Shown here piece by piece: positions 6,954 to 13,615 of a stretch of DNA of 14,330 nt. This DNA is from SZAS-79 sp038211455 (GTDB taxonomy: Bacteria > Pseudomonadota > Gammaproteobacteria > Burkholderiales > SG8-39). The DNA lies in the NCBI GenBank assembly GCA_038211455.1, contig JBBQVP010000114.1:1-14330 (forward strand), written 5' to 3'. A program made the translations under genes and the position numbers. The first letter of the stretch is position 1. Each line of letters begins with the position of its first letter. The notes beneath the pieces are model-generated. The model ran no database searches and was not told the DNA's origin. It saw only the letters and a program-made list of their open reading frames with translations.

Positions 6954-6956
6954 AAT
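6936..6956. promoter_or_regulatory. Candidate MarR operator (21-bp AT-rich pseudo-palindrome)
   Basis: Half-sites ATTGTAAT (6936-6943) and ATAACAAT (6949-6956) form an inverted repeat with one mismatch in eight and a five-base centre. The site is strikingly AT-rich for this genome. It sits between marR and the importer operon, covering the -10 box of the rightward promoter and a possible -10 for marR. Size, symmetry and position are what MarR-family repressors use. Binding by this particular regulator is inferred. Confidence 0.6.
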
Positions 6957-7022
6957 CGTGAAGCGAGTGTTTCGCAGCGATGCGCCTGCATTTCGCAAAC
7001 AGTGCGATGCGGCGGCGCACCA

Positions 7023-7052
7023 TTGAGGCAGGTAAAAATACGGCGACAATAA
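7023..7052 (+). promoter_or_regulatory. Possible second, weaker promoter for the importer
   Basis: TTGAGG (7023-7028), with GACAAT (7045-7050) 16 bases later, is a fair sigma70-like pair within the long leader. It is weaker than the pair at 6925-6953, and I list it only as a possible unregulated start. Confidence 0.25.
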
Positions 7053-7101
7053 CGCCGCGCAGGCAACCAATCGGCACCCAACAAGGAACAAGGAGGAGCA
7101 C

Positions 7102-8346
7102 ATGTCCCAAGGTCCAGGCTTCAATCGACGCCAGTTCAACGCGGCACTCGCCGCCAGCGGCACCCTCGCCGCCCTGTCCCCGTTCGGCATTGCGCGCGCC
7201 CAGGGCACCAAGCTCAAGGTCGGCGTGCTCCTGCCCCGTTCAGGTTTCCAGGGCTTCATCGGCCAGTCCTGCCAGAAAGGCGCGGACCTCGCGCCCGGAG
7301 TCATCAAGCAGCTGCTCGGCGTGGACATCGAACTCATGAACGCCGACACCGAGACCAACGTCGACACGGCGCGCACGCGTGCCGAGCGCCTGATCCAGGA
7401 AGGCGCGCACGTGCTGGTCGGGCCGTTCGATTCGGGCGCCGCCGCGGCAATCGCACAGGTCGCCGAGCAGCGCGGCGTGCCGTTCGTGATCAACATCGCG
7501 GCCGCGCCGCAGATCACCGAGCAGGGCTACAAGTACGTGTTCCGCAACTTCCCAACGGCGCCTGACCTCGTGAGGAACGGCCTTTCGCTGATCGGCGACC
7601 TGTTCCGGGAGACCAATGTGGCGCCGCGCAGCGCGGTGTTCATGCATGTCAACGACACATTCGGCCAGGCGATGTTCAAGGGCATTTCAGCGACGATGCC
7701 GCGCCTGACCAACCTGCCCTTCAAGATAGTCGAGACCATCGGCTACGATCCGGCCGCCAAGGATCTGACGGTGGAAGTATCGAAGGCCAAGGCGGCCAAT
7801 GCCGACTTCCTGATGCTGGTATGCCGCCTGAATGACTCGATCATCCTGCGCCGCGAGATGATCAAGCAGCGCTGGAACCCGATGGGCATCATCAGCCCCG
7901 GCTCGCCTGGCATGTACGAGGAGCAGTTTTCCAAAGTGCTGGGCAAGTATGCGGACTACTGCATCTCGAACGCGCCCTGGTTCAACCCGAAAATGCAGGT
8001 GACCAAGGTGGTCGAAGCTGCCTTCAAGAAGCAGAATCCGAAGGAGCAGTTCGTGTTCCACGGCACCAACGTGGCCTACACGTTCGAATCCATACTGATT
8101 GCGGCCGACGCCTTCAAGCGCGCGAAGAGCACGGACCCGAAGGTGCTGGCTGACGCGATCCGCCAGACCAATATCACCGACCGCGTTGCGCTGGGCGGGC
8201 CGATCAAGTTCAACGCCAAGGGCCAGGTGGAGGGCAACCTCTCGGCCTGCGCGCAGAACCTGAACGGAAGGCCGACAGTCGTGCTGCCACTGAGCGCGGC
8301 GGAAGCAAAGCCGGTGTTCCCGATGCCCGGGTACAAGCCGGCCTGA
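7102..8346 (+). CDS. ABC importer periplasmic receptor (LivK/Peripla_BP_6 type)
   Basis: 414-residue substrate-binding protein. The N-terminus has twin arginines (NRRQF, Arg9-Arg10), a hydrophobic stretch and an ARA|Q cleavage site near residue 33, indicating Tat or Sec export to the periplasm. The mature part begins LKVGVLLPRSG, the usual start of the branched-chain-type receptor fold, and continues with the VLVGPFDSGAA and VPFVINIAAAP segments. A strong Shine-Dalgarno, AAGGAGG (7090-7096), lies five bases before the ATG. It is first in the importer operon and is followed by an intrinsic terminator, so it is likely made in excess over the membrane parts. Receptors of this family also bind aromatic acids (for example CouP and related proteins of Rhodopseudomonas). 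The neighbouring ligase and MarR genes favour an aromatic ligand over an amino acid, but the sequence does not prove this. Confidence 0.9.
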   Translation: MSQGPGFNRRQFNAALAASGTLAALSPFGIARAQGTKLKVGVLLPRSGFQGFIGQSCQKGADLAPGVIKQLLGVDIELMNADTETNVDTARTRAERLIQEGAHVLVGPFDSGAAAAIAQVAEQRGVPFVINIAAAPQITEQGYKYVFRNFPTAPDLVRNGLSLIGDLFRETNVAPRSAVFMHVNDTFGQAMFKGISATMPRLTNLPFKIVETIGYDPAAKDLTVEVSKAKAANADFLMLVCRLNDSIILRREMIKQRWNPMGIISPGSPGMYEEQFSKVLGKYADYCISNAPWFNPKMQVTKVVEAAFKKQNPKEQFVFHGTNVAYTFESILIAADAFKRAKSTDPKVLADAIRQTNITDRVALGGPIKFNAKGQVEGNLSACAQNLNGRPTVVLPLSAAEAKPVFPMPGYKPA

Positions 8347-8373
8347 GCGCGGCTCCCGCGCGCATTCCTCAGC

Positions 8374-8404
8374 AAAAGGGGCCGGTCATGCCGGCCCCTT
8401 TTTT
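8374..8404 (+). terminator. Intrinsic terminator between receptor and permease genes
   Basis: A 12-bp perfect stem (8374-8385 with 8391-8402; core GGGGCCGG / CCGGCCCC) with loop TCATG, ending in six T (8399-8404). It lies 28 bases after the receptor stop and before the first permease, so it should act as a partial terminator giving more receptor than permease. Confidence 0.85.
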
Positions 8405-8432
8405 GTAGCTGTGTCGTAACTGCGGCCCCTCC

Positions 8433-9305
8433 ATGCCATCTGCGGATCTGATTGCCAACGTCGTCCTTTCGGGCCTGCTGACCGGGCTCGTGTACGGCCT
8501 GATGGCGCTCGGGCTGTCGGTGATCTTCGGCGTGGTGCGGGTGGTGAACTTCGCCCACGGCGAGATGATGACCATCGCCATGTACGCCGCCGTCGCCCTG
8601 TTCGGAGCCTTCAAGCTCGATCCGTTCGTGTCGGTGATCCCGGTGGCGATCGCGTTTTTTGCGCTGGGTTACGCGATGCAGGCCGGGCTGATCAACCCGT
8701 TCATCACCCGTCCCGAGCACTCCCAGTTCATGCTGCTGGTTGCGGTCGCGATCATCATGGTGAACTCACTCCTGATGATCTTCGGCCCCAGCGCGCTCAA
8801 CGTGCAGGTGGACTACCAGCTCGAGTCGTTCGAATTCGGCCCGATCCTGTTCGACAAGGCGCGCCTGTATGCCGCAGGCATGGCAGTGGCGGCCAGCGCC
8901 GGCCTGTTTGCCTTTTTCAAGCACACCCGGACCGGGAAGGCGATCCGCGCCTGCGCCGACAACAATCTCGGCGCAAAGGTGATCGGCCTGAACGTGAAGC
9001 ACCTGTACGCCCTGACTTTCGGGCTGGGCTCAGCCTGCGTCGCAATCGCCGGCTGCATGATGATCCTTCTGGTAGACGTCGTGCCGACGCTCGGGCCCGG
9101 ATATACGCTGCTCGCATTCGTCATCGTGATCGTCGGCGGGCTCGGTTCGATGCCCGGAGCGCTGCTCGGCGGGATCCTGATCGGGGTATCCGAAGCGCTG
9201 GCCGGGCTGTTCTTCGCGCCCTCGGCCAAGAGCATGTTCGGGTTCGCGCTGCTGATCCTGGTCCTGCTGTTCCGCCCGCAGGGCCTGCTGGGGAGGAAGG
9301 CATGA
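8433..9305 (+). CDS. livH: Branched-chain-type ABC permease (LivH)
   Basis: 290-residue integral membrane permease with about eight hydrophobic segments. Family signatures are GLVYGLMALGLSVIFGVVRVVNFAHGE split over ~18-44 and the cytoplasmic coupling loop RTGKAIRACADNNLGAKVIGLN (~166-187), which contacts the ATPases. The C-terminus holds VIVGGLGSMPGALLGG (~233-248) and ends in LFRPQGLLGRK, as usual. It pairs with the LivM-type protein to form the channel. The start has no obvious Shine-Dalgarno, and the gene lies 86 nt after the receptor, beyond the terminator. Its stop overlaps the next start (ATGA at 9302-9305). Substrate is set by the receptor, so the Liv name describes family and not necessarily amino-acid transport. 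Confidence 0.93.
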   Translation: MPSADLIANVVLSGLLTGLVYGLMALGLSVIFGVVRVVNFAHGEMMTIAMYAAVALFGAFKLDPFVSVIPVAIAFFALGYAMQAGLINPFITRPEHSQFMLLVAVAIIMVNSLLMIFGPSALNVQVDYQLESFEFGPILFDKARLYAAGMAVAASAGLFAFFKHTRTGKAIRACADNNLGAKVIGLNVKHLYALTFGLGSACVAIAGCMMILLVDVVPTLGPGYTLLAFVIVIVGGLGSMPGALLGGILIGVSEALAGLFFAPSAKSMFGFALLILVLLFRPQGLLGRKA

Positions 9306-10273
9306 ACACGCGCGCCATGGTCCTGCTCGGCGCGCTGCTGGCCGTACTTCTTGTGCTGCCGGCGTTTGCGAACAGCTACGTGCTCTCGGTGGCCACGCTG
9401 ATCCTCTACTTTGCCTACACGGGGCAGGCCTGGAACGTGATGATGGGGTTCGCGGGCCAGTTGTCGCTCGGGCATTCGCTTTATGTGGGGGTCGGTGCCT
9501 ATGTCGCGGCAGCGCTGTTCGTGAAACTCGGGATCGGCCCGTGGGCCGGGCTGTGGCTTGCGATCGCGTTCTGCATGGCGATCGGCGCGGCGATCGGGTT
9601 TCTCGCCTTCCGTTTCGGCATCTCCGGGGTCTACTTCGCATTGCTGACGATTGCTTTCGCCGAGTTCACGCGCATCGGGTTCGACCATATCCAATGGGTC
9701 GGCGCCTCGGGCGGCCTGTTCCTCAAGGTAGCGCAGCGCGAACAGATGGACCTGCTCAATTTCCGCGGTCCGCCGGCGATGTACTACTACGCGATGCTGC
9801 TGCTGGCGGCGGGCGCGCTGGCCCTGTGTTCGTGGCTGCTGAAAAGCCGCGCGGGCTATTACTGGCAGGCGATTCGCGAGAACGAAGAGGCCGCGCAGGC
9901 GCTGGGGATCAACACCTTCCGCTACAAAATGCTTGCGGTGCTCATCAGTTCCGGCATGACCGCAGTATCGGGCGTGTTTTTCGCGTTCTACTACAACAAC
10001 CTTTTTCCTGAACAGATATTTCACATCAGCCGTTCGATCGAAATCATCCTCGGACCGATCATCGGCGGGATCGGCACGCTGTTCGGCCCGATCCTGGGCG
10101 CCTTTGTCCTGACGGTGCTTGCCGACAGCATTACCGAGGTGCTTGCCATGCTCGGCGTCGAGATCCCGGGCATCAAGCAGGTGTTCTACGGCGTGGTGCT
10201 GCTCATCGTCGTAATGTTCCTGCCGAACGGCATCTGGCCGACGCTGGCGCGCAAGCTCGGGTTGGGCAAATGA
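9302..10273 (+). CDS. livM: Branched-chain-type ABC permease (LivM)
   Basis: 323-residue membrane permease, partner of LivH. Recognisable segments are WNVMMGFAGQLSLGHSLYVGVGAY (split across ~44-67), FRFGISGVYFALLTIAFAEF (~103-122), the coupling loop YYWQAIRENEEAAQALGIN (~186-204), and GGIGTLFGPILGAF (~255-268). The first ~25 residues are a hydrophobic leader-like membrane segment. Length is normal for LivM without a fused ATPase. It is joined to both flanking genes by ATGA overlaps (9302-9305 and 10270-10273), indicating translational coupling and matched amounts of the two permeases and the ATPases. Confidence 0.93.
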   Translation: MNTRAMVLLGALLAVLLVLPAFANSYVLSVATLILYFAYTGQAWNVMMGFAGQLSLGHSLYVGVGAYVAAALFVKLGIGPWAGLWLAIAFCMAIGAAIGFLAFRFGISGVYFALLTIAFAEFTRIGFDHIQWVGASGGLFLKVAQREQMDLLNFRGPPAMYYYAMLLLAAGALALCSWLLKSRAGYYWQAIRENEEAAQALGINTFRYKMLAVLISSGMTAVSGVFFAFYYNNLFPEQIFHISRSIEIILGPIIGGIGTLFGPILGAFVLTVLADSITEVLAMLGVEIPGIKQVFYGVVLLIVVMFLPNGIWPTLARKLGLGK

Positions 10274-10998
10274 CCGCCCTGCTCGAAGCGCGCGCGATCT
10301 CCAAGTCCTTCCGCGGGCTGAAGGCGGTGACCGCGGCGGATGTCGCGGTGCCCGAAGGTGCGATCGTCGCGTTGATCGGCCCGAACGGCGCCGGCAAGAC
10401 GACCTGCTTCAACATGATCGCCGGCGTATTTCCGCCCGACACCGGGGAGATCATTTTTTCCGGCAGTCGCATCGACGGTCTGCGGCCGGACCAGATCTGC
10501 ATGAGAGGCGTGGGACGCACGTTCCAGATCGTCAAGCCGTTCGCCGGCCTGTCGGTGCTCGACAACGTCATCGTCGGTGCGTTCAACCGCACCAGGCGGC
10601 CCGACGAGGCGCGCAAGATCGCTGCGACCATCCTCGAGCGACTGGGTTTGGGGCCCAAGCGCGACCTGCCTGCGTCATCGTTGACCCTGCCGGACAGGAA
10701 ACGGCTTGAAGTGGCCCGGGCGCTCGCAACCGGACCGAAACTTCTGCTGCTCGACGAGGTGATGGCCGGGCTGAGGCCCACGGAGTGCGACCAGATGGTC
10801 GCGATCTTTCAGGAACTCAACGCCAGGGACGGGCTGACGATCCTGCTGATCGAGCACGTCATGCGCGCCGTCATGGCGCTGGCCGGGAGCATCGTGGTCC
10901 TGCATCACGGCGAGATCATCGCCCGTGGAACGCCGCAGGAAGTCGTGCGCGATCCCGCCGTCCTTGAATGCTACCTGGGCGAGGACACCGAGGTATGA
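10270..10998 (+). CDS. livG: ABC importer ATPase (LivG) with non-canonical signature motif
   Basis: 242-residue ATP-binding subunit. Walker A is GPNGAGKT (37-44), the Q-loop glutamine is Gln86, Walker B is LLLLDE (158-163) and the switch histidine is His196 (IEH). The usual LSGGQ signature is replaced by LTLPDRKRLEVAR (138-150). The glycine-rich turn that contacts ATP across the dimer is absent, though the following R-x-x-x-x-AR pattern is kept. LivG-type ATPases often deviate here, and the LivF partner keeps a perfect signature, so one ATP site of the heterodimer may be weak or degenerate. The GEDTEV C-terminus overlaps the next start (ATGA at 10995-10998). Otherwise the length and motifs are typical. 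Confidence 0.92.
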   Translation: MTALLEARAISKSFRGLKAVTAADVAVPEGAIVALIGPNGAGKTTCFNMIAGVFPPDTGEIIFSGSRIDGLRPDQICMRGVGRTFQIVKPFAGLSVLDNVIVGAFNRTRRPDEARKIAATILERLGLGPKRDLPASSLTLPDRKRLEVARALATGPKLLLLDEVMAGLRPTECDQMVAIFQELNARDGLTILLIEHVMRAVMALAGSIVVLHHGEIIARGTPQEVVRDPAVLECYLGEDTEV

Positions 10999-11708
10999 GC
11001 GCGCTGCTCACGGTGGAAAAGCTCGACCTCTATTACGGCGATGCGCAGGCGCTCTCCGAGGTTTCGCTCGAAGTCGAGACTGGCAGGATCGTCGCCATCG
11101 TCGGTGCCAACGGCGCCGGAAAGTCCTCCCTTATCCGCACCATTGCCGGACTGGAGAAGCCTCGCTCAGGGAAAGTGCGCTTCAGGGGTGAGGACATCAC
11201 GGGCTCCGAGTCCTTCACCACCTGCAACCTCGGCATTGGCCAGGTTGCCGAGGGGCGCCAGATCTTCCCTTCGCTCAGCGTCCTCGAGAATCTGGAGATG
11301 GGCGGACTGCTGCCGCGCGCGCGCGCAAGCGCCAAGCGGACCATGGACGAGGTCTTTGCGATGTTCCCGCGCCTCGCCGAGCGCCGCGCGCAGCTCGCCG
11401 GCACGATGTCGGGCGGTGAGCAGCAGATGCTCGCGATCGGGCGCTGCCTGATGGGCCAGCCGGAGCTCATCATGTTCGACGAGCCCTCGCTCGGCCTGGC
11501 CCCCACGGTAGTACAGGAAGTTTTCCGCATCATCCGCGCGCTGAACGCCCGCGGCATCACCATCCTGCTGGTCGAGCAGAACGTCGCGGTCTCGCTGAAG
11601 ATATCGGCGCACGCGTACGTGCTGGAAAACGGCCAGGTCGTGATGTCCGGCAGCGGCGCGGATCTGCTGCACGATGACCGGGTGCGGCAGGCTTACATGG
11701 GCCTGTAG
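10995..11708 (+). CDS. livF: ABC importer ATPase (LivF)
   Basis: 237-residue ATP-binding subunit, partner of LivG. Walker A is GANGAGKS (37-44), the Q-loop is in IGQVAEGRQIFP (~81-92), the canonical signature is MSGGEQQ (138-144), Walker B is LIMFDE (158-163), followed by PSLGLAP, and VEQN (193-196) holds the H-loop position, where LivF proteins typically carry Gln-Asn instead of His. I choose ATG 10995, not ATG 10968, because it lies in an ATGA overlap with the livG stop and gives the usual MSALLTVEKLDLYYG beginning. It is the last gene of the importer proper; the cupin follows after 61 nt. Confidence 0.93.
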   Translation: MSALLTVEKLDLYYGDAQALSEVSLEVETGRIVAIVGANGAGKSSLIRTIAGLEKPRSGKVRFRGEDITGSESFTTCNLGIGQVAEGRQIFPSLSVLENLEMGGLLPRARASAKRTMDEVFAMFPRLAERRAQLAGTMSGGEQQMLAIGRCLMGQPELIMFDEPSLGLAPTVVQEVFRIIRALNARGITILLVEQNVAVSLKISAHAYVLENGQVVMSGSGADLLHDDRVRQAYMGL

Positions 11709-11769
11709 CATCCGGGCGTGCTGTCGCGGCATAATGCGCGTTATCGAACCCGAACCGAGGAACCTCTCC

Positions 11770-12231
11770 ATGACCACTGCCGTCACCCCGAACGCACCTG
11801 CCCTCCAGGACCTGCCGCCGATGGCCTCGCGCTTCGTCGATGTGGCCAAGCTGCCCTGGACCAAGACCGCCTATCCGGGCGTGGAAGCGAAAACGCTCCT
11901 CGTAGACAAGTCCACGGGGCTGCTGACTGTGCTGCTTAAGATGGCCCCGAACGCGCGCCTGCCCGACCATGAGCACGTCCTGATCGAGCAGACCTACCTG
12001 CTGGATGGCACGCTGGTGTGCGCCGAAGGCACCGTGACGGCCGGCAATTTCGTCTGGCGACCGGCGGGAAGCCGGCACGAGGCCGCCGCGGGTCCGGAGG
12101 GAAATCTCTCGGTTGCGATGTTCCAGTTGCCCAACAAGTTCTTCCAGCCCGACGGGCGCGAACTCGATTTCCTCGGCAATGAATGGGACAAGGCGTGGGG
12201 AGAGGCAGCAAAGGTGCACGAAATGGCGTAG
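11770..12231 (+). CDS. Small single-domain cupin (ChrR-like cupin family)
   Basis: 153-residue cupin. Motif 1 matches the consensus fully: His67, His69 and Glu73 in HEHVLIEQTYLLDG. Motif 2 is GNFVWRPAGSRH (92-103), with His103 as the fourth metal ligand; the trailing Asn of the consensus is replaced by Ala. A mononuclear metal site, probably Fe or Mn, is therefore expected. The fold resembles the C-terminal cupin of ChrR, but there is no N-terminal zinc anti-sigma domain here and no sigma factor next door, so an enzymatic or ligand-binding role is likelier. ATG 11770 is preceded by GAGGAA (11757-11762); a longer frame from 11674 overlaps livF and is rejected. It follows the importer genes on the same strand and may be co-transcribed with them. 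A possible -10-like CATAAT (11730-11735) could give it its own start. Substrate unknown. Confidence 0.8.
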   Translation: MTTAVTPNAPALQDLPPMASRFVDVAKLPWTKTAYPGVEAKTLLVDKSTGLLTVLLKMAPNARLPDHEHVLIEQTYLLDGTLVCAEGTVTAGNFVWRPAGSRHEAAAGPEGNLSVAMFQLPNKFFQPDGRELDFLGNEWDKAWGEAAKVHEMA

Positions 12232-12280
12232 GTCTGCCAATCACGGGAGGCGACACAGCGTGGCTTCCTTTGTTTTCCCT

Positions 12281-12303
12281 ATCAACTTCTCGTGTTGATT
12301 TTA
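12281..12303 (+). terminator. Weak intrinsic terminator after the cupin gene
   Basis: ATCAAC (12281-12286) pairs with GTTGAT (12294-12299) around a seven-base loop and runs into TTTTA. The six-base stem is only one-third GC, so termination would be modest. Its place, 50 bases after the cupin stop and before the kinase gene, fits the end of the importer-cupin operon. Confidence 0.4.
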
Positions 12304-12331
12304 TCCCGCCCTCGCTCGCGAAGAGCCGTAG

Positions 12332-12340
12332 CCCCCCCCC
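12332..12340. repeat. Nine-C homopolymer upstream of the histidine kinase gene
   Basis: A run of nine C, 68 bases before the kinase start, in a gap between operons. Such tracts are prone to slippage and to sequencing error. I see no promoter box at a distance that would make it a convincing phase-variation switch. Confidence 0.5.
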
Positions 12341-12408
12341 GGACGGATCGCCGATATGGGGAATAATTCCGATTTAGCTAACAACGCTGAAAGGAGTACA
12401 GTCAATCG

Positions 12409-13494
12409 ATGCAAAGCATCATTCCCGAGGAATCACCTGAGCGCGAACACACCGACGCAAGCCTGCGTGAGGAGCGTGAAAAAAGCGATCAGGAAATAAC
12501 TGCAAACCGGTTGGTTACAGAAGACCATGCTGACGCGGTCGTAGAGCATGCACGGGAAAATGCGGATGCCGTATTGGCCACGGCACGCGAAAGGGAGGAC
12601 AAAAAGGTTGACGTCACCACACCACCCGCCCTGCAAACCGCTGTTGCTGAAGAACGAGAAGCAGAAGACGCAACCCTGCACGACGAACGGGCTGCGGCAG
12701 ATGAGCGCGTTCGCCGCGAGCGCGACGTAAGGTCCCGCGTCCTGACCCGGCTATTGCCGTTAGAGCGTGATGCTACGGACAAATATTTGCTGACAGAGCG
12801 CGCCCGCGCCGACGACGCGCTCGCCACCAGGGACGATTTCCTTGGCATGGTCTCCCACGATATGCGCGATCTTCTCAACGGGATCGTGGTGAGTTCACAG
12901 TTGCTTGCGGAAAAACTGGAGAAACACAGCGACAGGGAGAAGTTGTTGCTCGAAACTACGCGTATCCAGCGCTACGGCGAACGCATGAACCGCCTGATTG
13001 GCGACCTGGTTGATGTCGCCAGCATCGACGCTGGAAAACTGGCCATGCATACGACTCAGGGCGACGTCGCATCGCTGGTGCTTGAGGCGGTGGATGCCCT
13101 GCAGGCTGCTGCATCGGCAAAGGGGGTGTCTCTTGCAGTGCAGGACGAGCAAGGCCCTTGCCTGGCGGAGTTTGACCACGATCGTTTGCTGCAGGTACTC
13201 GCCAATTTGATCGCCAATTCGATCAAATTCACCCCCAAGGGTGGAAGTATTCATGTGCACTACAAACGCATCGGTGACGTGCTGGAGTTTTGCGTTGATG
13301 ACACCGGCGATGGAATTCCCACAGCGATGTTAGAGGCCGTATTCGAGCGGTTCTGGCAGGTCGGCAAGAACGACCGGCGTGGGCTTGGCTTGGGCCTGTA
13401 TATCTCGCGATGTATTGTGGAGGCCCATGGCGGCAGTATCCGGGCGGAAAGCAGCCCGGGCCAGGGAACGCGGATGCTTTTTACCTTGCCCTGA
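12409..13494 (+). CDS. Soluble sensor histidine kinase with coiled-coil N-terminus
   Basis: 361-residue cytoplasmic histidine kinase without membrane segments or a recognisable PAS/GAF domain. Residues 1-140 are highly charged and predicted coiled coil. They contain three copies of a unit of the form (T/E)D-x-x-L-x-x-ER-x-x-(A/S)D-x-x-(L/V/I) at 15-30, 86-101 and 123-138. The dimerisation domain follows with His150 in FLGMVSHDMRDLL. The ATPase domain has the N-box with Asn266/Asn270, G1 DDTGDGIP (297-304), F-box FERFW (312-316) and G2 GLGLGLYIS (325-333), so kinase activity should be intact. After His150, the usual R-N-P-L or R-T-P-L is R-D-L-L, so phosphatase activity may be altered. An AAAGGAG lies 12 nt before the ATG, a rather long spacing. 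No response regulator is in the window. Base composition is less GC-rich than the neighbours, which may indicate a different origin. Confidence 0.88.
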   Translation: MQSIIPEESPEREHTDASLREEREKSDQEITANRLVTEDHADAVVEHARENADAVLATAREREDKKVDVTTPPALQTAVAEEREAEDATLHDERAAADERVRRERDVRSRVLTRLLPLERDATDKYLLTERARADDALATRDDFLGMVSHDMRDLLNGIVVSSQLLAEKLEKHSDREKLLLETTRIQRYGERMNRLIGDLVDVASIDAGKLAMHTTQGDVASLVLEAVDALQAAASAKGVSLAVQDEQGPCLAEFDHDRLLQVLANLIANSIKFTPKGGSIHVHYKRIGDVLEFCVDDTGDGIPTAMLEAVFERFWQVGKNDRRGLGLGLYISRCIVEAHGGSIRAESSPGQGTRMLFTLP

Positions 13495-13594
13495 ATTCGG
13501 GGCATTCCCTGCTTTGGTTTTGAAGTTGAAGGGCCATTTGAGCCAGGGACAAATTTGCAGGTCCAAGCGACTACCGGTCCGGCCTTTCCGTCCG

Positions 13595-13611
13595 CCCGGT
13601 TAGCTACCGGG
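13595..13611. other. Short palindrome between convergent genes
   Basis: CCCGGT (13595-13600) pairs with ACCGGG (13606-13611) around TAGCT, five bases before the stop of the leftward receptor gene. It could act as a bidirectional transcription barrier between the kinase and receptor genes, but no T-tract follows on either strand. The rest of the 13495-13615 gap holds nothing I recognise. Confidence 0.3.
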
Positions 13612-13615
13612 TGCC

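Noticed and set aside
6913..7110. N-terminal extension of the MarR protein to a start near 7110
   Set aside because: It would place coding sequence over the divergent promoter, the palindrome and the receptor Shine-Dalgarno, and would add about 66 residues with no MarR similarity.
8813..10024. A 403-codon minus-strand frame opposite livH and livM
   Set aside because: It is a shadow of two clear membrane permease genes; the predicted protein is His/Arg/Gln-rich and low in complexity.
10968..10994. An upstream ATG for livF
   Set aside because: The added residues (MLPGRGHRG) are not family-like, and the ATGA overlap at 10995 matches the pattern of the other junctions in the operon.
11674..11769. 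An upstream start for the cupin inside livF
   Set aside because: The ATG at 11770 has a GAGGAA Shine-Dalgarno at good spacing, and the extension is antisense-like filler over the livF end.
12332..12340. Phase-variable promoter based on the nine-C tract
   Set aside because: No -35/-10 pair is positioned so that tract length would change its spacing, and the tract is outside any reading frame.
12360..12370. Perfect 11-bp palindrome GGAATAATTCC as an operator for the kinase gene
   Set aside because: It is too short to be significant alone, and no regulator gene is adjacent.
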